Origin: Ensifer sp. PDNC004
GTDB taxonomy: Bacteria > Pseudomonadota > Alphaproteobacteria > Rhizobiales > Rhizobiaceae
Length of the DNA: 64,000 nucleotides
Assembly (NCBI RefSeq): GCF_016919405.1
Contig: NZ_CP070352.1
Span: 434,001-498,000, forward strand
Direction of reading: 5' to 3'
The notes below the pieces were generated by a model. That model made no database searches. It was not told where the DNA came from and was given only the letters and a program-made list of their open reading frames with translations. Positions 7,958-15,703 of the stretch are shown here, one piece after another. Each line of letters begins with the position of its first letter. The first letter of the stretch is position 1. The translations under genes and the position numbers were made by a program.

Positions 7958-9373
7958 ATGAGATACCCCCGCGATCTTCACGGCCACGGCCCGAACTTCA
8001 AGATCACCTGGCCCGACGGCGCGCGGATCGCCGTGCAATTCGTCATCAATTACGAGGAAGGCGGCGAAAACTGCGTGCTGCATGGCGACGCGGCCTCCGA
8101 AGCATTCCTGTCGGAAATCGTCGGAGCGCAGGCCTGGCAGGGCCAACGCCACTGGAACATGGAATCGATCTATGAGTATGGCGCGCGCGCCGGCTTCTGG
8201 CGTCTGCATCGCATGTTCACCGAGCGCGGTGTGCCGGCCACCGTTTATGGTGTTGCCACGGCGCTGAAGCGCTCTCCGGAGCAGGTCGCCGCCATGCAGG
8301 ACGCCGGCTGGGAAATCGCCTCGCACGGCCTGAAATGGATCGAGCACAAGGATTTCTCGCCCGAACGCGAGCGCCAGGAGATCGCCGAGGCGATCCGGCT
8401 GCACACGATCGTCACCGGCGAACGCCCACGCGGCTGGTACACGGGGCGCTGTTCCGACAACACGCTCGACCTCGTCACCGAGGCCGGCGGCTTCGACTAC
8501 GTATCGGACGCCTATGCCGACGACCTGCCCTATTGGCATGAGCATGCGGGGCGCCATCAGCTGGTCATCCCCTATACGCTCGACAGCAATGACATGCGCT
8601 TCGCCACACCGCAGGGTTTCAACAGCGGCGACCAGTTCTTCAGCTACCTCAAGGACAGCTTCGACGTGCTCTACGCTGAGGGTACCGCCGGTGCGCCGAA
8701 GATGCTGAGCATCGGGCTGCATTGCCGCCTCGTCGGCCGCCCCGGCCGGGCCGCGGCACTCGCCCGCTTCCTCGATTACGTGCGGAGCCACGAGAAGGTC
8801 TGGCTGGCAAAACGCGTCGACATCGCCCGTCACTGGGCCGAGAACTACCCGTACAAGGCCTGGGACGATCGCCCGTCGCGGCTTGGCGAAGAGGCGTTCG
8901 TCGCCAAGTTCGGCGGCGTCTTCGAACATTCCAAGTGGATCGCGAAGCGCGCCTTCCAGGGTGAGCTCTCGCCGGCCAACGACACGGCGATCGGCCTTGC
9001 CGCCGCCCTTTCCGCAGTCTTCCGCGAAGCTTCGGCCGAAGAACGGCTTGCCGTCCTCATCGCCCACCCCGATCTCGCCGGCAAGCTGGCGCAGGCCAAG
9101 CGCCTGACCGAAAGCTCGACCAACGAGCAGGCCGGTGCCGGGCTCGACGCGCTGACCGATGCCGAGCGCGAGCGCTTCACCACGCTCAACGCCGCCTATG
9201 TCGACAAGTTCAAGTTCCCGTTCATCATGGCGGTCAAGGGACGCAGCAAGGACGAAATCCTCGCGGCCTTCGAAAGCCGGATCGGCAACGATCGCGACAC
9301 GGAGTTCGAGACGGCATGCAGGCAGGTGGAGCGCATCGCCTATCTGCGCCTCAAGGACATGCTGCCGAGCTGA
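7958..9373 (+). CDS. puuE: fused allantoinase (PuuE type) / OHCU decarboxylase (UraD)
   Basis: The 471-residue protein joins two enzymes. Residues 1 to about 310 are a PuuE-type allantoinase with a polysaccharide-deacetylase fold (MRYPRDLHGHG, VQFVINYEEGGEN, ASHGLKWIEHKDFS, GWYTGRCSDNTLDL). Residues from about 310 are UraD-like: LIAHPDLAGKLA with the catalytic His, SSTNEQAGAGLDAL and YVDKFKFPFIMAVKG. The C-terminal half decarboxylates OHCU to S-allantoin and the N-terminal half hydrolyses allantoin to allantoate. The start at 7958 follows GGAGGAG at a good distance; the upstream ATGs at 7919 and 7937 lack such a site. It is first in the puuE-alc-allA operon. Confidence 0.92.
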   Translation: MRYPRDLHGHGPNFKITWPDGARIAVQFVINYEEGGENCVLHGDAASEAFLSEIVGAQAWQGQRHWNMESIYEYGARAGFWRLHRMFTERGVPATVYGVATALKRSPEQVAAMQDAGWEIASHGLKWIEHKDFSPERERQEIAEAIRLHTIVTGERPRGWYTGRCSDNTLDLVTEAGGFDYVSDAYADDLPYWHEHAGRHQLVIPYTLDSNDMRFATPQGFNSGDQFFSYLKDSFDVLYAEGTAGAPKMLSIGLHCRLVGRPGRAAALARFLDYVRSHEKVWLAKRVDIARHWAENYPYKAWDDRPSRLGEEAFVAKFGGVFEHSKWIAKRAFQGELSPANDTAIGLAAALSAVFREASAEERLAVLIAHPDLAGKLAQAKRLTESSTNEQAGAGLDALTDAERERFTTLNAAYVDKFKFPFIMAVKGRSKDEILAAFESRIGNDRDTEFETACRQVERIAYLRLKDMLPS

Positions 9374-9383
9374 GGGCCTCGTG

Positions 9384-10403
9384 ATGACGACCGACGGCGT
9401 GAGCCCGCCCGAATTCGCGCTGAACGCGATCAACCTTGCCTCCGCCGGTCTCGGCGCACGGCCGGTCTTCGCAACCGACGAGTTCTTCGCGCCGCTCGAG
9501 CGCATGTTGCAGGATGCGCCTCCGGTCTATCATCCCGGCGTCTATGACGAAAACGGCAAGTGGATGGACGGCTGGGAGACGCGGCGACGCCGCGGCCCCG
9601 GCAACGACCATGCCATCGTGGCGCTCGCGACGAACGGCCTCATCCGGGGCTTCGAGGTTGATACCGCTCATTTCACCGGCAACTACCCGAGCGCTTGCGC
9701 CATCGACGCCTGCCTGGCACCGGATGGCCCCGACGATCGGACGGTCTGGACGGAACTGGTCTGTCCTCGGCCGCTCGGCCCGAGTGCGCCGCATCACTTC
9801 GAAGCGCGGTCGGATTCCATCTGGAGCCATGTGCGCCTGCGCATCTATCCCGACGGCGGCGTCGCCCGCCTTCGGGTTTACGGAGCGCCAGCGCTTGACC
9901 AGGCAGCGATCGGCGACACCGTGGTCGACCTGGCCTCATGCTTGCTTGGCGGGCGCATCATCGCCTATTCCAACGGGCATTACGGCCATCAGCGGCTGCT
10001 TGCGCCCGGACGCGGCATCAACATGGGCGACGGCTGGGAGACGCGCCGGCGGCGCGAGCCCGGCAACGACTGGATCGTGGTGAAACTCGCAGCGCGCGGC
10101 GAGATCGACCGGATCGTGGTCGATACCGCCCACTTCAAGGGCAACTACCCGGACACCTGTTCGCTGCAGGCGGCCGACCTCGGAGCGACCGCTTGCGAAG
10201 TGGCTGCATCCGTCACGGCATCGTCGATGTTCTGGCGCGAGGTCCTGCCGCCGCAGAAACTCGCCGCTGACAGCATCCACACCTATGAAGCAAGCGCACT
10301 CGCGATCGCGGGTCCGGTAACCCACGTGCGCTTCAACATCTTCCCCGACGGCGGCGTCAGCCGGCTGCGTGTCTTCGGGCGTATTGCGAAAGCCGGCATC
10401 TAA
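9384..10403 (+). CDS. alc: allantoicase
   Basis: The 339-residue protein is two copies of the allantoicase domain. DGWETRRRR occurs twice (about residues 60 and 217), each followed by PGND, and VDTAHF..GNYP also occurs twice (about 92 and 247). It hydrolyses allantoate to ureidoglycolate and urea. The ATG at 9384 lies 11 bp after the puuE-uraD stop; an in-frame GTG directly before it is an alternative. Length and duplicated architecture match the family. Confidence 0.95.
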   Translation: MTTDGVSPPEFALNAINLASAGLGARPVFATDEFFAPLERMLQDAPPVYHPGVYDENGKWMDGWETRRRRGPGNDHAIVALATNGLIRGFEVDTAHFTGNYPSACAIDACLAPDGPDDRTVWTELVCPRPLGPSAPHHFEARSDSIWSHVRLRIYPDGGVARLRVYGAPALDQAAIGDTVVDLASCLLGGRIIAYSNGHYGHQRLLAPGRGINMGDGWETRRRREPGNDWIVVKLAARGEIDRIVVDTAHFKGNYPDTCSLQAADLGATACEVAASVTASSMFWREVLPPQKLAADSIHTYEASALAIAGPVTHVRFNIFPDGGVSRLRVFGRIAKAGI

Positions 10404-10473
10404 ATCGTTTCGCCGAGGAGGCGAACCGACCGAACTTCCAGGCAACCATCAACATTGGACGGAGGAGCGTCAC

Positions 10474-10959
10474 ATGAAGGAGATCGTCATACAGCCGTTG
10501 ACCCGGGAGGCCTTTGCGCCTTTCGGCGACGTGATCGAAACGGAGAATGCCAACAACTTCCCCATCAACGGGGGCAATGCAACCCGCTACCACGATCTCG
10601 CCAAGATCGATACAACAGGCGAAAAGGCCCGGCCCATGATCAGCCTGGTGCGCGGTGTACCTTATCCGCTGCCGCTGAAACTCACCATGGTCGAGCGCCA
10701 TCCGCTCGGCAGCCAGGCCTTCATCCCCTTGAGCGACAATCCGTTTCTGATCGTCGTCTCCCGGGAAACCGATGAGGGACCGAGCGAACCGATCGCCTTC
10801 AAGACCACGCCTGGCCAGGGCGTCAACATCGCCCGCAACGTCTGGCACGGCATCCTGACGCCGCTCGATGACGTCTCGGATTTCGCGGTAGTCGACCGCG
10901 GTGGCGAGGGCGTCAACCTGGAAGAGCATTTCTTCAAGGAGCCGTTCCTGATCGTGTGA
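10474..10959 (+). CDS. allA: ureidoglycolate lyase
   Basis: The 161-residue protein of the AllA family (cupin-like fold) contains LTREAFAPFGDVIE, INGGNATRYHDLA, VERHPLGSQAFIPL and ARNVWHGILTPL, which carry the conserved His and Gly positions. It cleaves ureidoglycolate to glyoxylate and urea, ending the ureide pathway. The start at 10474 is set by GGAGGAG at 10461-10467; a longer frame exists upstream but lacks family similarity. It is 70 bp after alc and is the last gene of the rightward operon. Confidence 0.95.
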   Translation: MKEIVIQPLTREAFAPFGDVIETENANNFPINGGNATRYHDLAKIDTTGEKARPMISLVRGVPYPLPLKLTMVERHPLGSQAFIPLSDNPFLIVVSRETDEGPSEPIAFKTTPGQGVNIARNVWHGILTPLDDVSDFAVVDRGGEGVNLEEHFFKEPFLIV

Positions 10960-11045
10960 ATGAATGCATGACCCGGTCGTCCGGTCGGGTTATCGGTGCG
11001 CCAGGGCCTCGCTGGCCGCCGAAATCGGACGATAAGACTGCGGCC

Positions 11046-11954
11046 TCAATAGCCGCCATCCCGCCTGAACTTCGTCGGCGTGTATCCCGTCAGCCGCCGG
11101 AAATCGCGGGAGAAATGGTAGGGATCCGGATAGCCGCAGACGGCGGCCACCGCCGACACCTTGGCATCGGGACCCACCAGCAGGCGTTTTGCCTGGTTGA
11201 TGCGCTCGTGGCGCAGCCAGTCCATCGGCGTTGTTCCCACCATGTCGCGAAAGCGGCGAAAGAGTTGCGACGGGCTCAGCCGCGCAAGCGCCGCAAGATC
11301 GTCGATCGTCCAGGGTCTCGCGAGATCGCCGCGCATCACCGACAGCACCTGAAGCAAACGGTCTTCACCGGCCCTCTCCTCAGCCGGCTCGGCCCCAATC
11401 AGCCGTGGCGCGATCATGTCCGCCATCAGCCCCGCGATCGCGGCGCTCGACAGGGCGTCGGTCGCCGGCGAACGCTCGGCAAGAAATCCGCTCACACTTT
11501 CGAATGCCGCCTGTGCCCTGTCCGTGTCTCTCGGCACGAACAGTGGCGACTGCTGCACGCCGAGAAACTGGTAGAGCGCATCAAGCCCGTGCCCCTCGAT
11601 CCCCATCCAGAGATAGCGCCAGCTTTCGCTGTCGGGTGCGCAGCTATGCGCATAGGCCTGAGCAGTATCGAGCCAGGCGACGCTGCCCGTTTCGGCCAGG
11701 AAACGTTGACCGCGCACCTCGATCAACCCGCGTCCGCCCGTTGTGTAGACGAAGACATGCTGGTGGAACCGTTTGCGGATCGGCGCCTCGTCAGGACGCG
11801 TCGTCCGGCTTCCGGCCACCAGCGCCAGATAGGGAAACGCATCGGCGAATTTTGCCGGGGTGTGAAAATGGAGCTCTTCGCTTTCGGGCAACATGCCATT
11901 TTCTGGCATCCGATGCGAGTTTTGTCCATCATCTTGCGACAGGGCGCCATTCAC
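11046..11954 (-). CDS. AraC-family transcriptional regulator
   Basis: The 302-residue frame has an N-terminal cupin-like sensor region (RKRFHQHVFVYTTGGRGLIE) and a C-terminal AraC double helix-turn-helix (WTIDDLAALARLSPSQLFRR; VSAVAAVCGYPDPYHFSRDF). The first start is a GTG at 11954. ATGs at 11909 and 11894 are possible, and an inverted repeat ATGCCA-N5-TGGCAT (11893-11909) overlaps both, so the true start may lie further in. It is divergent from the P450 gene and is its likely regulator. The ligand is unknown. Confidence 0.85.
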   Translation of the reverse strand: MNGALSQDDGQNSHRMPENGMLPESEELHFHTPAKFADAFPYLALVAGSRTTRPDEAPIRKRFHQHVFVYTTGGRGLIEVRGQRFLAETGSVAWLDTAQAYAHSCAPDSESWRYLWMGIEGHGLDALYQFLGVQQSPLFVPRDTDRAQAAFESVSGFLAERSPATDALSSAAIAGLMADMIAPRLIGAEPAEERAGEDRLLQVLSVMRGDLARPWTIDDLAALARLSPSQLFRRFRDMVGTTPMDWLRHERINQAKRLLVGPDAKVSAVAAVCGYPDPYHFSRDFRRLTGYTPTKFRRDGGY

Positions 11955-12005
11955 AGAGCTGATCCCGTGACGTTATCATGCAGCTTTATGCACGGAGATT
12001 TGCCC

Positions 12006-13259
12006 ATGCCCGAAACCGCGCCGAACGGCGACGCCGCGAATTTCACCTTCGCGCCGCTGTCACCGGATTTTGCTCGCGATCCCTATCCGACCTATCGCGC
12101 GCTGCGCGAAAAGGAGGGGCTGCACTACTTCGCGGACTTCGACATCTGGCTTGCCTCGCGCTTCGAGGACGTCTCGGCGATCGTCATGGACAAGCGCATG
12201 GTGCGCTCGCTCGAAGACCTCGCAACCAAGGAAGAGCTTGCAAAACTGCAACGCGCCGCCAATTGGCACGACATGCCGCATCACGAGCGTTTCGTGCAGT
12301 TCAGCTTGCTCGACAGCGATGGTGCCGTGCATGACCGGTTACGCAAACAGGTGTTCAAGCTGTTCACGCCGGCGATGATCGCCAAGCTCCGCGACCAGAT
12401 CCAGGCCTATGTCGACCGGCTGATCGACAGCCTCGCCGATCGTGGTGAGATCGACTTCGTCGATGATCTGGCCGCCCATGTTCCGGGCCACATCATCGGT
12501 CGCCTGCTCGGCGTTCCGGACGAGGACTGTCCGCAGCTACGGATCTGGTCGGAAAACATCGTGCAGTTCTTCGACGTCGACCGCTCGGATGCGCGCAAGG
12601 AACTCGCCGAGCACAACACGACCGAGTTCTACGAATATCTGACGGCACTGAAGGCCGAGCGCGAGCGGGCGCCGAAGGATGATCTCATCTCGGTGCTGAT
12701 CGAGGCGGAACGCTCCGGCGCCATGAACTTCGACGAGTTCATCTCGACCTGCCTGCTGATCCTGATGGCAGGGCACGGCTCGACGATCGACGTGCTCGGC
12801 AGCGGCATGCACGCACTGCTGCGTTTTCCCGACCAGATGGCGAGGTTGCGCGCAGAGCCCGGGCTGATCCAGACCGGCGTGCAGGAGATGTTCCGCTACG
12901 AGTCGCCGCTCCCGTTCTTCCACCGCCATTGCGTCGAGGACGTCGAGATCTTCGGCCGGCGCTTCGAGCGCGGTACCAAGTTCGGCCTGCTCTATGGCGC
13001 CGCCAACCGCGATCCCAAGCAGTTCGAGAACGCCGACACGTTCGACATCGGCCGCACGCCCAATCGGCATCTGGCCTTTGGCGGCGGCGTGCATTTCTGT
13101 CTCGGCAACCACCTCGCGCGCCTCGACATGGATATCATCTTCAGCACCCTGCTTCGCCGCTTCCCGACCATCGAACTCGTCGACCGGGAACCGGAGTACA
13201 AGCGCGGGCTTTCAGTCCGCGGACCCAAGCGGCTGAAGATCGCCATCCGACCCGCCTGA
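12006..13259 (+). CDS. cytochrome P450 (class I, soluble)
   Basis: The 417-residue soluble P450 has an I-helix oxygen motif AGHGST (about 255), a K-helix ExxR in EMFRYESPLP, and the heme loop FGGGVHFCLGNHLARLD with the Cys thiolate at about 365. I start it at the ATG at 12006, which has GGAGAT upstream; an in-frame ATG at 11988 is possible. It is followed after 42 bp by a 2Fe-2S ferredoxin, the usual electron donor of bacterial class I P450s, but no ferredoxin reductase is nearby. The substrate is unknown. The gene is embedded among purine and ureide genes. Confidence 0.93.
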   Translation: MPETAPNGDAANFTFAPLSPDFARDPYPTYRALREKEGLHYFADFDIWLASRFEDVSAIVMDKRMVRSLEDLATKEELAKLQRAANWHDMPHHERFVQFSLLDSDGAVHDRLRKQVFKLFTPAMIAKLRDQIQAYVDRLIDSLADRGEIDFVDDLAAHVPGHIIGRLLGVPDEDCPQLRIWSENIVQFFDVDRSDARKELAEHNTTEFYEYLTALKAERERAPKDDLISVLIEAERSGAMNFDEFISTCLLILMAGHGSTIDVLGSGMHALLRFPDQMARLRAEPGLIQTGVQEMFRYESPLPFFHRHCVEDVEIFGRRFERGTKFGLLYGAANRDPKQFENADTFDIGRTPNRHLAFGGGVHFCLGNHLARLDMDIIFSTLLRRFPTIELVDREPEYKRGLSVRGPKRLKIAIRPA

Positions 13260-13301
13260 TCCCCCATCCTCGATACCAACATACGCAATCGGAGAATACC
13301 C

Positions 13302-13622
13302 ATGCCCAAGATCGTCTTCATCGACGCGGACGGCACGACGAAAGAAATCCAGGCGGAGATCGGCCAGTCGCTGATGTCCGCAGCCGTGCAGAACGGCATC
13401 GACGCCATTGCCGCCGAATGCGGCGGCTCCTGCGCCTGCGGCACCTGTCACTGTTACATCGACGGCGAATGGAGCGACCGCCTGCCGGCACCCGAGTTCC
13501 AGGAACAGGACATGATCGAGTGCGTAGTCAACCCGAACGAACGCAGCCGGCTGAGCTGTCAGATCACGGTGTCGGCTGACCTGGATGGGCTCGTCGTGCA
13601 TCTGCCCGCCGGCCAATACTGA
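13302..13622 (+). CDS. [2Fe-2S] ferredoxin, adrenodoxin/putidaredoxin type
   Basis: The 106-residue ferredoxin carries cluster ligands in the C-x5-C-x2-C pattern (C40, C46, C49) and a fourth Cys at 86 in RLSCQI. Two extra Cys, C44 and C51, lie within the loop (CGGSCACGTCHC). This vertebrate-type family serves P450s or iron-sulfur assembly; placement 42 bp after the P450 gene points to the former. It is preceded by CGGAGAATACC. It would need a separate NAD(P)H ferredoxin reductase encoded elsewhere. Confidence 0.92.
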   Translation: MPKIVFIDADGTTKEIQAEIGQSLMSAAVQNGIDAIAAECGGSCACGTCHCYIDGEWSDRLPAPEFQEQDMIECVVNPNERSRLSCQITVSADLDGLVVHLPAGQY

Positions 13623-13637
13623 GACGAAACAGAAGAA

Positions 13638-13666
13638 GACCGGAGCAACATTTCGTTGCTCCGGTC
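13638..13666. terminator. 12-bp stem hairpin between ferredoxin and purine permease
   Basis: GACCGGAGCAAC (13638-13649) and GTTGCTCCGGTC (13655-13666) form a perfect 12-bp stem with a 5-base loop. It lies 16 bp after the ferredoxin stop, between convergent genes. The T tract is poor, so it may act on either strand. Confidence 0.65.
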
Positions 13667-13721
13667 AGCACTTACGGGGAAGTTCTGATCGGCCGACGCG
13701 ACATGCTCCGGCCGATTTTCG

Positions 13722-15014
13722 TTATTCGGCGAAGAACGCGAAGCGCACGATGAAGAGTGCTGCAACGAGCTGGGTTGCCGGATGGATGACGCTCCACTTG
13801 CCGGTGAAGACCTTCAAGACGACGTAGCTGACGAAGCCGAAGGCGAGACCGTTGGCGATCGAGTAGGTGAAGGGCATGGCAAGGGCGGTGAGTGCCGCCG
13901 GAGCCGCTTCCGTCAGATCGTCCCAGTCGACTTCCGTCAGTTCGCGCATCATCAGGCCGGCGACATAAAGCAGAGCCGGAGCCGTCGCATAGGACGGGAC
14001 GGCAGCTGCCAGCGGCGAGAAGAACAGCGCGGCGAGGAAGAGCACGCAGACGGTGAGCGCGGTCAGACCCGTGCGGCCGCCTGCCTGGACGCCCGAGGCG
14101 CTTTCGACATAGGCGGTCGTGCTGCTGGTACCGATCAGCGAGCCGGCGACGATCGCGGTGCTGTCGGCCAGAAGCGCGCGGCCGAGGCGGTTCGGCTTGC
14201 CTTCTTCGACCAGCTTGGCGCGCTTGGCGACACCGATCAGCGTGCCGGTGGCGTCGAAAACTTCGACGAGCACGAAAACGAGGATGACGTGCAGCAGACC
14301 GCCATGCAGGGCGCCCATGATGTCGAGTTGCAGGAAGGTCGGTGCGATGCTCGGCGGTGCCGAAACGATGCCCTTGAACTCGCTGACGCCGAGGATCATC
14401 GACAGGACGGTGACGACCAGGATGCCGATCAGGATCGAGCCGCGAACTTTCAGCGCATCGAGCACGGCAATCACGAAGAAGCCGAGGATGGCGAGAAGCG
14501 GGCCGGTCTGCTTGAGGTCACCGAGACCGACGAGCGTCGCCGGATTGTCGACGACGATGCCGGCGTTCTTCAGGGCGATGATGCCGAGGAAGAGGCCGAT
14601 ACCGGTGGCGATCGCGCTTCGAAGCGAATGCGGAATACCGGCAATCAGCCAGCTTCGGACCCCCGTCACGGTCAGGATCAGGAAGATCACGCCCGAGATG
14701 AAGACCGCGCCCAGCGCCTGTTGCCAGGTAAAGCCCAGCGCCGCGACGACGGTGAAGGCGAAGAAGGCGTTGAGGCCCATGCCCGGGGCCATGCCGATCG
14801 GCCAGTTGGCGACGAGCGCCATGACGGCGGAGCCGAGTGCGGCGGCGATACAGGTTGCGACGAAGACGGCATCCCTATCCATGCCCGTGCTCGACAGGAT
14901 GTCGGGGTTGACGAAGATGATGTAGGACATCGTCAGGAATGTCGTGATACCGGCGATCACCTCGGTGCGCGCCGTCGTCTGATGCTCTTTCAGCTTGAAT
15001 AGTCGTTCAAACAT
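13722..15014 (-). CDS. NCS2/AzgA-type purine permease
   Basis: The 430-residue protein with 12 or more hydrophobic segments belongs to the AzgA subgroup of the xanthine/uracil permease superfamily. Visible motifs are VIAGITTFLTMSYIIFVNP near the N-terminus, ANWPIGMAPGMGLNAFFAF, EVFDATGTLIGV and GTSSTTAYVESASGVQAGG. AzgA proteins import hypoxanthine, adenine or guanine by proton symport. The start at 15014 follows GGGAGGAAAG. Its place beside the xanthine dehydrogenase and ureide operons suggests it supplies purine substrate. A leader of more than 250 bp precedes it. Confidence 0.92.
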   Translation of the reverse strand: MFERLFKLKEHQTTARTEVIAGITTFLTMSYIIFVNPDILSSTGMDRDAVFVATCIAAALGSAVMALVANWPIGMAPGMGLNAFFAFTVVAALGFTWQQALGAVFISGVIFLILTVTGVRSWLIAGIPHSLRSAIATGIGLFLGIIALKNAGIVVDNPATLVGLGDLKQTGPLLAILGFFVIAVLDALKVRGSILIGILVVTVLSMILGVSEFKGIVSAPPSIAPTFLQLDIMGALHGGLLHVILVFVLVEVFDATGTLIGVAKRAKLVEEGKPNRLGRALLADSTAIVAGSLIGTSSTTAYVESASGVQAGGRTGLTALTVCVLFLAALFFSPLAAAVPSYATAPALLYVAGLMMRELTEVDWDDLTEAAPAALTALAMPFTYSIANGLAFGFVSYVVLKVFTGKWSVIHPATQLVAALFIVRFAFFAE

Positions 15015-15376
15015 CTTTCCTCCCTTGGCGGCGTCACCACGACGCAGCCGAACGACAATGAGCGGGAAACCGTCTCCTCCAGTTCCCGACCAGTGCATTT
15101 CGAACGCCCGGACAGTCCGGAGCGATCGCTTCGCTTTAGGCTTCGTGCCGGCTGGCGATCGTCCGCCCTCTCTCGGACGACGCGAATGCCTCTTGCACAG
15201 CCTTGGGATTGTGCGACTTCCGGACGCAGACCGCTAGCCGTCCATTCCCGGGATCGATGATGAAAGACTTTCAAATTTTTCGGAGAATTTGAGAGGCCGT
15301 TGGCCTAGACTTTCGGGAGTACTTTCCACCATTCGTGCGACTGAAAATGCCGCGAACAAATATCTCGAAGGCCCTA
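15015..15376 (-). other. long upstream region of the purine permease gene
   Basis: This stretch lacks a convincing gene. Read on the minus strand it holds an inverted repeat at 15268-15295 (CTTTCAAATT, 8-bp spacer, AATTTGAGAG; 9 of 10 positions pair), which includes the 16-bp AGACTTTCAAATTTTT element (15265-15280) also found before uraH. A short stem TCGTCCG/CGGACGA lies at 15159-15180. It probably contains the permease promoter and operator. A purine-sensing leader RNA is possible, but I could not match a known riboswitch consensus. Confidence 0.4.
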
Positions 15377-15407
15377 TTGACCTTCCAACGGTGGGAGACG
15401 CCATGTT
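15377..15407 (+). promoter_or_regulatory. CueR-type copper promoter of copZ
   Basis: TTGACC (15377-15382) and CATGTT (15402-15407) are separated by 19 bp, the stretched spacer of MerR-family promoters. The spacer holds the dyad CTTCC-AACGGTG-GGAGA. It closely resembles the promoter at 28086-28116 in front of the copper ATPase, and the E. coli copA promoter as I know it. The regulator is likely the CueR protein at 30763. Confidence 0.75.
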
Positions 15408-15436
15408 TGTCTCACAACCGAACCAAGGAGACAAGC

Positions 15437-15634
15437 ATGCAGAACTACAAGATCGACAACATGACCTGTGGCCACTGCGCCGGCGTCGTCCAGAAGGCGA
15501 TCTTGAGCGTCGACCCGCAGGCAACGATCAAGGTCGATCTCGGCAATAGGGAAGTCAGCGTCGAGACCGCCGCAGCGGCAGGGCCGATCGCAGACGCCCT
15601 GAAGGCGGCCGGTTACGAAAGCCGCGCGCTCTAA
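15437..15634 (+). CDS. copZ: CopZ-like copper chaperone (HMA domain)
   Basis: The 65-residue protein is a single heavy-metal-associated domain with the copper site MTCGHCAGVV at residues 9-18 and the family ending KAAGYESRAL. Such proteins carry Cu(I) in the cytoplasm to P-type ATPases. The ATG at 15437 follows CCAAGGAGACAAGC. The gene stands alone, between purine and sugar-kinase genes, but its CueR-type promoter ties it to the copper locus 13 kb to the right. Confidence 0.92.
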   Translation: MQNYKIDNMTCGHCAGVVQKAILSVDPQATIKVDLGNREVSVETAAAAGPIADALKAAGYESRAL

Positions 15635-15664
15635 GACCACGCTCCACTGACACCTCCCGTCACG

Positions 15665-15694
15665 AAACGCCCCGGCTTGCCGGGGCGTTTTGTT
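15665..15694. terminator. rho-independent terminator after copZ
   Basis: AAACGCCCCGG (15665-15675), loop CTTG, CCGGGGCGTTT (15680-15690), then TGTTGT. The 11-bp stem has A/T flanks on both sides, so it can serve copZ and the convergent kinase gene, whose stop is at 15704. Confidence 0.85.
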
Positions 15695-15703
15695 GTCTGG
15701 CTG

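Noticed and set aside
2738..8175. Very long plus-strand open frames (over 700 codons) opposite xdhABC
   Set aside because: They are antisense to strongly recognisable xdh genes and arise from GC-rich codon use. No motifs are seen in them.
7874..9505. 543-codon minus-strand frame opposite the allantoinase gene
   Set aside because: Antisense shadow. The plus-strand reading has two enzyme domains and a good ribosome site.
10960..11045. Terminator between allA and the AraC gene
   Set aside because: Only an ACCCG/CGGGT 5-bp stem is seen, too weak to call.
15015..15300. Known purine riboswitch upstream of the permease
   Set aside because: I could not match any conserved riboswitch core by eye. 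Kept only as an open question.
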